Part shown: positions 22,693 through 36,700 of the stretch, one piece after another
Position numbering within the stretch: the stretch's first letter is position 1
How the letters are laid out: each line of letters begins with the position of its first letter
Assembly: GCA_000149265.1 (NCBI GenBank)
Contig: CH002991.1
Coordinates: forward strand, 71,842-135,841
DNA from: Ciona savignyi
Taxonomy: Eukaryota > Chordata > Ascidiacea > Phlebobranchia > Cionidae
Reading direction: 5' to 3'
DNA: 64,000 nucleotides
Made by a program: the position numbers and the translations under genes
The notes under the pieces: model-generated
Seen by the model: only the letters and a program-made list of their open reading frames with translations
Told to the model about the DNA's origin: nothing
Databases searched by the model: none

Positions 22693-24780
22693 TATTATGA
22701 AAGCAACTCAGTGCGAGGGAAATTAAATTTGCTAAAAGTTTAACGGGCAGACGGAATGACATATTGCAATGGGACAAACAACCCACACAAAGCAAGAGGT
22801 ACAAACTGAAATGGATGTGCCTCCTCATTGCGTGGGTTTCAATATTGTTTATTTTTGACCGGGAGTTCGGTCTCTCATAGTTGTCAAACTGCTAAATGTG
22901 ACTCCAATAGCTCTTTCTTCATAGGACTTTACTGACCATGAAAGATAGTGACTAGTCAGACCACTAGATTAAACCCCGGTATGTACTTAAGCCGGATATC
23001 TGGTGTGTTCTTAAATGTTAGCTTGACCTTCGGTTTTATAATTTTTTTTAAAGCAGCCGATTTGTTATGCAAGTAACCACGTTTTTAAAACGGTTTCGCA
23101 TGAACTCTAACCAAAGGTACTTAAATAAAACACACATGTGATGCATCATCCTGTGACTAAAACGAGCGATTTGAAGTGCGTGTTGATAACCCGTAATACC
23201 CATGTTGCGTTTCTCCTATCATTTCTATTCGTGTTTCTGCTTGGTGTTCTGTTACAAGTTGTAACTCACGCGACGAATAACTTGCTATTAACTGTTGGGA
23301 AAAGTTACACATCGACTTCTTTTTTTCGTCTGTCGTATTCTTTAGAAACAACAATCACTTCTTTTTGTTGCAACCTGACGGCATTTGTTTGTGAGGATGG
23401 CCTATTGTACATGCTGGAGACCCGCCGGCCACACAACTCCTGTCGTATTTATTACCCATGAAATTACTAAAATTTGTTTCTTGGCCATTTTATGAAAATC
23501 TACAAACTGTCGTCGACTTCGTGGTATGGCTCTTCTATCCCTAATCACGAAATCAAATCGCGACATGGGTCATCGGTTAAGTGAAAATTAGAATAAATTA
23601 AGAGTATAATGCTTAATTTACTTGTTTGTGGCACAGTAGTGCCTTTTGTTAGAGATGACAGACTCTGCGCCAGATGGCATTTTAGCATTTACCATAAAGC
23701 GCGGTCGCGTGACGTAGACAGAAGTAATTTCGTTTCCCCTACTTCGTATTTACGTAGACCGGATTTTACCGTTGGACTATCACAAGGTAAAAGTCTCGGC
23801 CAAAATAACGTACTCACCGCGTAATGCCAGTTGTGGATACGAGAAAAAAATATAACGCACTCTAAAAAAACACCGCTATCAACCAGATGAACGTAAGGAA
23901 CGAAAGGTTTTACATAAAATAAATATTGACCTTAGTTAGTGATCTAGCTTCATTACGCACCTTACATAAACTACAGGTTTAATTTATTAATACTGTCCTA
24001 TGCTATTAAATAAGGAGGACAGTTGTCCAACCTTCCCAGGACAAATAAGCTGAATCTTGAATTTGTTTTGCCAGGTAAGGGTAAGCTTTTAGATTTGGCC
24101 ATACTTACATCGGTATCATATCATGTAAAGTGTATTTAAATACTTTTATCTGTGGTCGAAAATTTAACAGACTCTTGTTAGCTTACCTAATCATTGTAAG
24201 ACTGTTTATTAACCTATTTGTTGAAACGATTAATTTATTATGCAGTAGTGGTTTACATGTTCTGTTTCTTGGTATGGTTTAACTTCTAGAACTTTTAACG
24301 CCGGTAGTTTAAATCCACCTACATTGCACATATTAGTGTTCGTAATGATTGGGCTTTTGCATTGCAGGTGTTTTAGAATATCATCTATTATTTATAATGG
24401 AAATTATATATCAATAGTAGTTCTGGTATTGGTGTACTGGGGACTATGTTCTGTAGTAGTTAGCATTCAATTGGTAGCAATTTATTTTATGCAATTCGTA
24501 CCAACTGTGATTTCCTCAATTATGATAGTTTGTTAGTTGTTACTAAGGTGTCAGGACAATTGTTAATAACTCATGCCGTCTTGAACATGATTTGGAATTC
24601 CAGTTTATGTTATATCTTTTCATTTACTTAAATTAGCCAGCATCTAAAAATTAACAATATACTGCTTCACTGTATTAATGTTCATCTACATTCATTTCTT
24701 ATAGATCAATAAGTAACAGTTTAACTACTTTCCCACTGTGAAATGACCTGTCTGATATCTTAGCCTCCCACTGTGTTTAG
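22693..24780. other. Intergenic, upstream of the BCR/ABR gene
   Basis: No convincing exon is seen. Open frames at 23138-23461 and 23609-23824 lack family resemblance. A TGACGTAG site lies near 23710 within a short GC-rich stretch. GTGTTTAG at 24773-24780 is a splice-acceptor-like site directly before the BCR start and may be a 5'-UTR intron end or a spliced-leader acceptor. Confidence 0.35.
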
Positions 24781-24792
24781 CTGGTGCTTAAA

Positions 24793-27700
24793 ATGGAAAT
24801 ACAGGAGGGGGAGTTTCTTGTTCAGTGGGCAGAAAAGTTTCCAGGTGTAGACCCACCAGGAAAGGTTTCTTTCCAAGATGTGGAAGACGTAGAAGCCAGC
24901 TTGACGACATGCAAGGCACTGATTAAAAACTTGGAAGGAAAACTAAACCAAGAAAAGTTTCATCTCATTTATTTACAGGTACCATCGCGAGATATACCGG
25001 TATAGTGTATGTGACTTGAATTACCATTTTACCAATTGTTCTGTACCGTGGTTCACTGCGTGACAAGCATTAATTCATGTATGATGCATCTCACATATTG
25101 CACAAATTAAACACATTTTTTCTATTTTTAGACATGCTTGGCTGCAAAGAAGCGAAGTTACACCCAAGATAAATGGGGATACACCAGCACTCAGAACTCT
25201 TCTGTTGACTCCGAACCAACATCTGTAGATCTAAGATCAGATAATCAAGCCATGGAGTCTAGCAATGTGGATATTAATACTAATGAAGCAAAAGAGGAAA
25301 TAAAAAAAACAGGACCTGCAGTTGGCCCAAAGGTTGTGAAATTAAAAAAAGAAGAAGATATAAAGACACAAAACAGACTGTCTAAAGTTCTCGAAAATGT
25401 GAAGATATTTGAAGCCAGGTCATCAGAGCCCAAAGATCAAATGTCGGATAACCCAAATTCCACCTTTCCACCTCGTGCTAGTTTAAGGAAAAGAACATCA
25501 TATTTAGAGGTACTGTCATCAGTGCATGTTGGCCTTGAAGCATCCAATTTTCATAGTTTAATGATATTCTTCTCAGATTTAGACTGGTCACCTACATCAC
25601 TGTCTAACACAACATAATTTATACTGTAGTTCTGTACTAACCATTTAATTCTGCTGCTACTCTACAATTTACTATTCTTCATCAATCTGACCTTTAATTT
25701 CCCTGTAATTGTTCCACTTAATTCAGGTGTGGCAATGCAAAACTGGCCCTGATAAAGACACCAATGAAAGCAATGACAGTGCCAAAACCCATTTTGCCGT
25801 GAAACAGGAAGAGTCTTCCAATGAAAATATAAATGCTGCTGTTGCTATGGCAACTGGAGTGAAACAGAAAGCTTCAAGTGGTAGAGGAGATTATGTTGAA
25901 GTGTGGACTTGTAATACAGGGAACCAGGTAGACTCATTAGGCCAGAGTAATGTCAGTTAGTTTTAGGCCATTCATTTGATGTTATGTGTGTGAAGTTTTT
26001 TTGAGGAAGTTTCATGATATCATTTGTCATTCAATTGTTTATATTGCCATTGCTGCATGCTAGGATAAATACTAACAATTTCAATTAGTATATATAATGT
26101 ATGTAAAACTATACCAGATTTTAAATTTCAGGCTAATGTTGAAATGTATGATGGTGAGAAAGATTTTACTTCCATGTCAACTTTAAACAAAGACAATAAT
26201 GACAAGGTATTATTATTATAACTTTACACAGAAATGTATATATACATATATCGCAAATTAAAATTGACAGGACTACGATTTGTCGGATATTGACATGAAG
26301 GATGGTTATGGAAAGCGTCATTATACATTGGGTAGTTCTGATGTGAAGCTTCGTAAAAGTATTTCTGCTAATGCAGACCCAGTTAACAACAGTCGGCTTA
26401 CCTGGCCAGCAGCTGGACCAAATTTTGAGGTGAATCATTATTTTTGAATTAACTTATATACCTGCAGATGTTGTTCAAACTACAAGTGATAAATTAGAAA
26501 TGTATACAAACTATACATTAAATTTTAGTGTAGAATATTGGCCATGTTGTCAATTTTATTATTTAAGAATTTTTTTATACTAGATGCTTGCTCATCCAGT
26601 ATAATACAAATATGTTTTAAGAATCTATATATACAACATCTTTTTGACTATTATCATGCTCACAACATAACATGTTATTACTAGGTTGATATGTTCCTTC
26701 ATTGTTTAGATTCAGTATGGACTACAGATTTTAGAGTACACGGCATGACTGGTCTCATTACACTATGTATTAATTAAATATTACCTTAGCTGAACCACTT
26801 AGTACACTGTTCAAGCCAGTGCAAATGAGAATTGTGTCTAATAGTGTTGTTGAATGTGTAAGCTTTTTAAGTTTTCGAAACAATTTATTTTTAAATTTAA
26901 AATTTATTTAGGTCAATTAATATCTATTGTAAATTGTTATTAACAAAATCTATAGTTTCTAATTCTAATGGTAATAAGGATCACATTGACCTTGAACTAC
27001 GCAGAATGGCTTCACAAGTTTACAGGAAAGCAGTAATACTAAGCCGTGTCAAGTGATCGAACATACACAAAAACTATTTAAAAAAGTTCAATGAGTGAGA
27101 GGTGATGCTTGAGTTTCAAGAAAAGAATGAAACAGGAAGTGGAAAGATCGGTGACCACCATAGTACGGATGACATCCAGTTCGCTTCCCACATAACAAAA
27201 AGGGAAAGGCATCTAGCCAAGCTGTATTGTATTGTTAGTAGAAAACTTAGAAAGCCTTTTACTTAAAAAGGTTAATTTGTATCAATTAAGATATAGATTT
27301 ACATAATATAGTATATACATAGTATATTGTTGGAATAACATAACGATCATTTATACAATATTTAAAAAAACAAACTTGTAGACTGGTTTAATCAAAATAC
27401 TGGCTAGAGTTTTCTGTTTATTTTAAAGGTAACACATAAGTGCAAAGTTAGAGGATTTCTAAGTTCTGATGTTAAGGTACTGCAGACTGTAGTACTGGTT
27501 GAACCACAGATTTATTAAGTTTAATATTAAACATGTCAGTATAGAAAAGTAATTAGTATTTAGTATTAAAAAGATATAACAAATAAGTGATTTAGAAGAA
27601 TCTGGTAATTTTAGCTTTCTTTATATGCTAATCAACCTGTAGTTGTGCTTAAGAATGAGAAAAATAAATTTTGGGGTATATACCTGCTAAGTGCTACCCG

Positions 27701-30700
27701 GTATCTTTAGTTAGGGCTGTGCATCATTTACTACTAAACTGGTTAAACCGATTTGTAGTCGGTTAAACACTAACAAAATTAAGAAACGTATACCCAACTT
27801 TTGTGCAAACAAAACAGTACCGTAATTAAGTCCTGTAAAAAGCTTACAAAAACTCTAAATCTACCATTGAACGCTACTTTCAGTTGTTCTTCAAAATATT
27901 TATAAAGGTTACCTGATTTTTTTTGCGAACATTATTGAAATCTGAATATATGCAAAACCCCACAAGAATTTAGTCATTTTTGATCTTTTTTTACATGCTT
28001 GTTGATCTTTATATAAGCTTAATTTGGATATAAAGGTGTGTACTAACTAAACATTACTCTTTAATGGTACAGTAATAAAGTTCTTTAATGTTTAAAATGT
28101 CATGACAAGAAAGTACATTTTGATTTATAATTTCTACTTACACAGTTTAGTGTAAAATAGGCATATTTTTGTAATCATTGTACAAAATGTCAATTATATC
28201 ATTGGATATCTGATGTAATCAGTATGCTTCCTGCCAAATCACCAACTGCACTGCCAACAGTGACCTGCACAACTATTCTTGTTAATGATGCTTATGTTAG
28301 TGAAAAATATAAATATATATTTATAGATTGTATTTTAAGGATTTTTTAACTCACATCGCACATAGTTGTTTGGTTATGGTTGAACATTAACTCTGAGTGT
28401 GTATGCTATATATATATATATATATATATATGTCCGTGACCGTAATAATAAAATAGATATTCTGTTACTATTGGTGAATCGTTTGTATGAATAGTAACAA
28501 GTGCCTGAGGCTGTACTGTTTTCAGCAGCAATATGGTGTACATGGCTGTTTAGTCATAAAAGTAATAAATATGTTCCAAAGTCTGCTTGCAAAAGCATAA
28601 AACTCTGCTTAGTTCAAACTTTGTCTTCATTTTTTAATTTGTAATGCTCTTAGCAATGTGATTTTAAAACCATAAAACTCCAACCCTTAAAGTTTATGTA
28701 CACAAGTATATATCTGGCTGCTTTCGGAGTACAAGGCCTTTAGCGGTATAAACATCAGTTAAAACTTTACCTTTGTGCATTTAAATGATTTCGCAAGCAG
28801 AGTTGGATTTGAATCCTGTTTGATTTGTATCGTAAAATTCTGTATTGTTTGCGTTCCTGGGTGTGTTATTATTCCCAAAGTCATAAATCTAAGTTTCACT
28901 TCAATACCCCAGGATCAAGAAGAGGCAGACGGTGATCTCGAAAAACATGAAAACATGGATCGCTATTCTCCGGATCTTAGCGACCTTGATAACGACCAAT
29001 CCTCTTTCTCCCAACATAGCGGAAGCAGTCGTCATGACAGCTTCGATTCAACATCCGAGCTTTCAACTCACTTAAACGTTTGTTAATTGTTAACCGTCTT
29101 ACATTCAACACAATTTACATTGTTGTGTCGGTTTATTTTTTGACAACATGCATTTTAGTTTTTGCCTTGAATTTAATTATCTTCAATTTAAGTACAAGTT
29201 GAATAAAATCTTCATAATAAATACTCGACTAATTGAGATATGTACAAAAATTTGACAACATGGTTTAAATTTTGAAATAAAAAACACCCTAGTATATATG
29301 TTTGTTGAGAACAACAAACATCTACATATTTTAAACCCCTTTAAACACTATCTCCACCAACAGAGAAAGTCGAATACTTTTCCTGAAATATCACCTCTAC
29401 ATCAACTACGGGTGGCGCGAACAACTAATGAGAGAATGAGTGTTGCTTACTCAGCGTTTTCCAATTGGTCAGATGATGATCGAACCACACCCGACCGATC
29501 GTCCATGCTTTCTATGCAATCTATTGAACTTCACTCATCTGATGAAGGTAAAATAAGTTTCTTTCAAATTATCACAGTTCATATGACCTGTGATAGTTTT
29601 TCCTGGTCCTATGTACTTACTTTTCATCCCACATACTTTATGCTCCCGTAAGTTTGTATAAAGTTCTAAATAAACGAACATTTAAAATGGGAATCTCTTA
29701 ACCCGCTGTATGACAACTATGTATTTCATTGCGATATCTATTATAGCAAAACAGAATCATAAACTAATTCACTAGGCTTTATTTAGAGACAAATATATCT
29801 CGCTAACTGATCAAAGCATCTTAATTTTCTCATTGAAACAGTTTGTAAATTATTATTCTTCATTTCACATTATCAAAACAACTCATACTGCATCTATAAA
29901 ATCGACCCAACTTGACAAAATCTCAGTTTCTTGTGTATTTGGACATCGCAGGTTCAGATGATGTGACGCTGGCACCAAACAACTTATCAGGAGCAGTGCA
30001 TGTGACCAACCAAGCCAGGAATGAACATTCTAACAGCCCAACGCCAATATTTGTCTTTTCAAAGTAAGTATTCTTTTGGATGTTTTACGAAATATATAGG
30101 TGATTTTGATTAATCATTGTACTTTGTATGATAAGATTATGTTGATATATTCTATAACTATTTACCTTATTAATAAGATTGTTCTAAGATATTATGTTAC
30201 AATCTGTTGACTATATACCATCAGGCTATTAGTTCTGTTTTATACCCTTTATTGTATAAGTCATTAGATTTGTTGTTTCATGAACACATTATCTTTTTTA
30301 GTGATTGCAAATATATAAGAATTATTGCAAAATGTGATAAAATGTCAATTCATTTTGACTAAGACTGACGAAAAATGTTTTTCAGGCCTAAAGGAACTGA
30401 ACTGGATGGTCAAACTGAAGATCTAGGAATAACACAACCAATATCTGTCCCTCAGCAAGCCACAAGCACTGATTCATCTCATGGCTCCCCTTCCAAGGTA
30501 GCTAGCTACTCTTATGATTTGAGATTTGATTGATTAAATTTAGTAATTGTATCAATAATTTAAACCTAAACAAAATTTTCCTTTAAGGTTTAAATATGCA
30601 GTAAGTTGGTAACTTCCATAGAATTTTTTTTATGTCTATTTTTTATGTAATTAAGTGAACATGTTGTATACAGTTGTCTATGTAAATAATTAAAGAATAA

Positions 30701-33700
30701 AATAAAATTTTTCACTTTATTTTTCAAGAATAACTGGTTGGCCCATGAACTATGGACATGGCATTCCACAAAAGCTTTAGTGTTAAATTGTGATTATTAA
30801 CCAGAATGAAGCAGTTTCGGATATGGTGGATTACCAGAAAGTTCGTAGCATTGCGGAAGCTGAGAAACTCCGGATGCGGAAATGGGTTCTCAGTTCACTG
30901 CTGGAAAACGAAGAAGCATATCTGCAGTATCTTAATACCCTTTTGCTGGTAATTTAGTAGTTAAATATCATAGCATTATTGCACTGCACAGTGGCACTTG
31001 CTTTTTTATATTTACAGCATTTCGTAGTTAGTTTTCTATGAGTTTCGTTTTGCAATGTATCATGTAGCACGTATGTAGAAATAAAGTATTATGTTGGTGC
31101 AGTATATGAAACCGTTGAAAGCTACGATTGGAACTTCGCAACCTGTGATGTCGGCTCAAGATTTTGACACGCTTTTCTTTCGTGTGCGAGATCTTCACGA
31201 ACTTCATGGCAATTTCTATCAGAAGCTAAAGCCACGGCTGGATGTGTGGAGCGCAGACACAGTCGTTGGTGATTTGTTTAAGAAGCTGGTATGAATTAAA
31301 CATAACAACTAAGTCTACATTACGTTTTAAGAGTAAAGATATAAAAGTACAATCAAGGCTTTTTGCTTCCTTAATTTTATGCTTTTATGCACTGTACTTT
31401 AAATTGACAATGGTATGTTAACTTTAATCAATTTGTTTCAATAATTTGTTTAGTCAAAAGCATATTTGTAGTATATATGATGTATTTGTTTAACTTCTAC
31501 TAACATCTACTATGTTTAACATCTACTATCTTTTCAATTCAGCTGTCGAAGCTAAATTTTTATGGAGATTATCTCAACAATTATAAACGAGCCCAACACA
31601 CAGTGGAAAAATGTGCGAAAGAAAATTCACAATTTGCTCAAATCATTGAGGTGAGTTTGCACTTGCTCAAGCCGTAAACATGTAAAACATAAATGTTGTT
31701 CTGTCTGCAGAGCTTAAAAGTGCAGTCCAGGGGCAGCAAGGATGTGGAATCGATCAGCTTAATTGGTATGCTGTTTCTGTTTGTTAATGAAACCATCTGC
31801 TTAAGCATAATTAAAAAATGCCTAGAGAAAATTAATAATTTACCACAATGTTACATGTGCATCTTTGGTAATACAGATATATATATACTAGGGGTGCAAA
31901 TTGCAACCATGTCGCACCTGGTAATAACTAATCTTTTAGTACATACTTTACATGAACATACTCTATAACAGTAATTTTATTTAAAACTAAAATTTTACAT
32001 TTTAACAACCGAATAGTTTTATGTGAAGAATCACATTTTTTCTGTATGTTTGGTCAGATAGAGGAGTTACAGATTATACTTACAGATGTGTTGTACAAGC
32101 CTGTTGAGCGTGTGATGCGGACGACACTTGTTTTGCAAGATTTATTGAAGCATACACCACATCGCCACCCGGACTATCATACACTTCGACAAGTAAATTA
32201 TTAATAGCGTATTAGCCATGAATCAGCGCCTTTATGTACCATGCATATAAAGCTATCCGCAAATTATGTTGAATTTGTGCTAATGCTTTGATGCTGGCTT
32301 CAATTAATTTGTTTGTACTGATTTTTTACAATTAGAAACATTTCATAATAAGGAATTTCTCCAAATTATGATAAAACGTGTTTAAATGCATCAGTTTGTT
32401 GTTACATAAATGTTTTACAAAACTGATGCGTCTTACATGTTAAAACCCATAGTTTGCACTGTTAGCTTAACTGCATGATTTGCACCATTATATATCTTGT
32501 TTACTACATTGTCTCACACATGCAACCCTTAGGTGCTAAAGCAGGCGCAACAATTTTTGGAGAGAATAAACTCAATATCCTCGTCGTCTTACAAACCGCG
32601 TCGCGTCCCTTCTTCTGCAGCTGCTGCTGCACGAAGTGCCGACCGCGAGTTGATCAAGGATGGATTTCTTGTCGAGGTAACCAAGATTTCTATATTGCAT
32701 GTAAAGTGTAGAAGTCAAATAGATGTTGCTAGTCTAAGCTTTTTTAGTTGTAAACCATGTAGTCTTTCATGATTGTTTGTTATTTACTGGGCAGGTTTCC
32801 AATGACGGCTCACGAAAGTTAAGACATTGCTTCCTCTACAATGATCTCCTTTTATGTGCAAAGCAAAAGAGTGCAGCTGGGTGAGTCATTTGCTTGCGCT
32901 CTCACAAATCATTTCTAACTATTAAACTATTGTCATACTAATAAAAACATGGACAATGGCAACCACACAAGCCTATATGTGTACATTATGTGACATCATA
33001 GCATTTCTTTAAGCTGTATAGTGTTTATTGCATTCTTTTAGATAAAATAAATGTTGGAAAAAAGGTACAGTGCCTATCACTTATTTTAAAATACTTTACT
33101 GTCTTCACAATGAATATGTATCATTTAGTTTTATCAGTGTAGTCAAACCCATAAACAATCGAGTTTCCCTATCGTTATTTAGAAAACAGTATCTTTATTT
33201 AAATATTTTCAGGGTGTTCCACTCCAAAGACTCATATGAATGCAAATGGTACATTCCACTTGCAGATCTTTCTTTTCAACCAAAGGAAGACTCTGAAGGT
33301 ATGAAATAAACATGATTAAAGCAATGACATACAATACTTTTTGACGCGATTTTAGTATTTTGTTTTTGATATTACAGTAAATCTTAGTTTGTTGAAGATA
33401 AAAATTAATGTTCCAAATAGTATATTACCATTATGTTTATTTACCCTGCTTGCTGGATAAAAAAATATTTTATAAAAATTGTTGCAGCGATTCCTGATGT
33501 GGCGGCCACCGGGGAGGACGAGTTGCGCGATCTCAGCAACCGAGCGCAGCAGGTGAAGCGTGACATCGCTCGGGAGCGCAAGGCTCGTAGCAAGGATACG
33601 AAGGATAATGCGAGGGCATCGGAAAGCTCGCCGGTGAAGTCTCGTCGGGAAGAGAGACTTCGAAAGAAACTTGCTGAACTTGAAGCGAGGATCGTTCTCG

Positions 33701-36700
33701 CTGCTCCTAACCTTTCGTTCCGTATATACCACATGCAGGGAAAGGTAGGAAGGCCAGGGACTTCATTATATTTATCACCAAATCCCCCCGGGAGTGTATC
33801 ATGGTGTCTTTTGTAATCTGACAAGATAATTTGTTTAATTCTTTCAATTATTGTTTTTTACTGTTTTTGTACAGTGTAGCTGAATTAAAACATGTTTCAC
33901 AGTTTTTCTTTATTTTGTTGCATAATAGGAACGGAGTAAGGTATGAGAATTGTGTGGGTGGGTTGTCCTTGCATGGGTATGTGCAGATTTGTACTCAGTT
34001 CTTTGTTACAACTTTGGTAGTAGCAGCACGTTAAATTTGATCCAAATTTTACTTACGCTCTTGCAGCAAGAGCGAAATCTTCACAGCCTAACCAACGCTG
34101 GTCGAAACTAACAAGCAGCTGCTGTATGCAAAAACTTAACGACCAAATATGCTGGACATAATGTGTATATTGCTATGCATGTGCTGATGTGCTTTTTTAT
34201 TGTTATTGCGTACTGTACTATGAAAACTATTTAAAAGTAGTTCATCAGTAAATGTTTTTTGATGCCTCATAAGTAAAATTTCTATGGATTGTATGTTCTT
34301 TAGCCCAAGTACCACCAAATTAAAAAACTTAGATTAATGCACCTTTAACTACATTTAACAAGCTAAGTTAATCGAGGATTATCCCATCAAGAATAGCAAG
34401 CCCGTGTTGTACCAGTTCTAAACATAAACACATCATATTTGTTCCACAGTCCTACATGTTCCTAATGTCTTCCGATTATGAACGAATTGAATGGACAGAG
34501 GCAATCATGAAGCAGCAAGAAACTTGCTTTAAAAGTTTCTCTCTAGCATCGCTAGAAGTCAATGCATTATTAGCAGCTTGTGTGCGACTTAGAAAGGTAA
34601 AACATATTTTGCATTTTTCTTTAAGGTACCAATGACCGTAGTTTATTTTTGCCTCATATTCAACTATACAGGGCACAATTGTGCGATCATATGTGCCGCA
34701 TAATGTTCTTCTTTGTTTTGTTCAGATGAACAACGTTGGATCGATGATGATAAAGGAAGATGAAGATTTATTGTCCGGATATTTGAACGCAACCATCCAC
34801 TCTGGTCAAGGATTCTTACACGCCTGCAGTACGTTTTATCCTTCGCTATATTTTTAAAATCACCATAAGTAATCATGTGTCATATAATTTTGTTCTCATT
34901 GTAGATTATGCTAATTAACTTATTCAGGTAAAATAGTTTCATGATAGTGACGTCTTTGCATGGTTCTCCTGTATTTCACAGACCCATACTGTACATTGGA
35001 AGTGGATTCATATGGGCAGTTTCAGACTAAAGCAAAAACACGACCATGTAAGGACACAAAGTCGCCCAGTTGGGACGAGGAGTTTGAATTGGAGGTCGAT
35101 GGAGCGCAGACTCTCCGCATCCTCTGCTACGATCGAGCTCGTGATGCGGTGGCTGGTGCTTCGTATGATGATGATGTTCTCATTGCCAAAGGAAAAGTTG
35201 GGGTTGGTACTCGTTTCTTATCTCAAGACATTTTAAGGGAATCATCACTAAATCAAATAAAAATCTTTTATTAATAGCTTCTGATCAATATGTATTTCAT
35301 TCCAAGTCTTTCATTATATTATATTATTAAAACCTGTGCAGCTGGTACAAGAGTCTTTACGTACACACGGGGAATGGAAGGAAGTGAGCGTGCTCATGAA
35401 CGAACTCTCCATCAGAGTTTCAATGAAATTCACTCCGAGGGAGCACAGCCTGCAAAGACTGCCATCAAAAAAATCAAACGGAGTTTTCGGAGTTAAGATT
35501 GGGGTTACAGCAAAGTAAGATTTTTTATGCCGTATGATGGTTGAGTAAACCAGTTATTGTTCTTTTTACAATTTAACTCTTTTGCGTTATCAAAATTTCA
35601 TCATCAAATCCACCAGAAGCTTAAAATATGAAACGAAATACATATGATGAGATGATACGTAATAACTACATTAACCTCAATTTTCACCAGACCATTTAAT
35701 TTATTAATGTACTATTGTGCGATGTTTAGTTTGTTGTATTGATTGACTAATTTTCAGACGAGAGAGTACAGGCATTCCGAGTATAGTGAGGAAATGTGTG
35801 GCTGAGGTGGAAAGAAGAGGGATGGAGGAGATTGGGATCTACAGAGTATCAGGAGTGGCTTCCGAGATCCAAGCTTTAAAGGCCTCTTTTGATACAAGTA
35901 CATTTACAATTCTATTCTGGAGAAAACTGTCCTTGATCAAATATAAATTGTTGTATATTACCTTTTGTCACAAACACGTTGAAAATATCGGGATCTTGAG
36001 ATCTTGTTAGAAGCTTAATTTACATCACTCGAATCAAGGTGTGCTTATCACTTTTATATTACCAGATCGAAAGGATGTTACCATGTTACTTGGGGAGGTT
36101 GACATCAATGCTGTCGCTGGCGTTCTAAAACTTTACTTTCGGGAGTTACCAGAACCTCTGTTTACAGATTCAAGATACAGGTCAGTGCTACGATTTTCAT
36201 AACCGTCCATGCAAACAGGCTGATACAACATGATATTTTGAGAATTTTTTAAGCTATATTCCCTTATTAGAAGTTGGCAACTTTCTTTAAACAAACTAGC
36301 AGTATAAACGGAAGAATCTTTTTCCTTTATTTTACTTAACCCTGGCCAAACAGAACAATAATATACAGTCCAGAACATGCTGCTTCATGGCATTTCCCCA
36401 TTTGTGACTTCATTTAGTTAAACTGCTGAGCAATCATTTCATTATCATTTGCTTCGTATGTTCTTGCATCGCCATCTTACACAAAACCCAATTGCACAAA
36501 TCATCTTATGGTTGTTGCAGAGATTTTGTTGGAGCCTCTTCTCTGACAGATCCCGATGTGAAGCAACACACAATGAAACAACTGATCAATGACTTGCCGG
36601 CACCTAACTACAGAACACTGCATTTCATGAGAGAGCATCTGATCAAGTAAGAATTTTTGCCATCCATTCAGTGTACAGTGGTATTCGTTTGGTGACTTTT

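Noticed and set aside
33352-33824. Long minus-strand frames of 126 and 127 codons
   Set aside because: Both overlap the GC-rich BCR exon 33488-33744 in antisense and are shadows of it.
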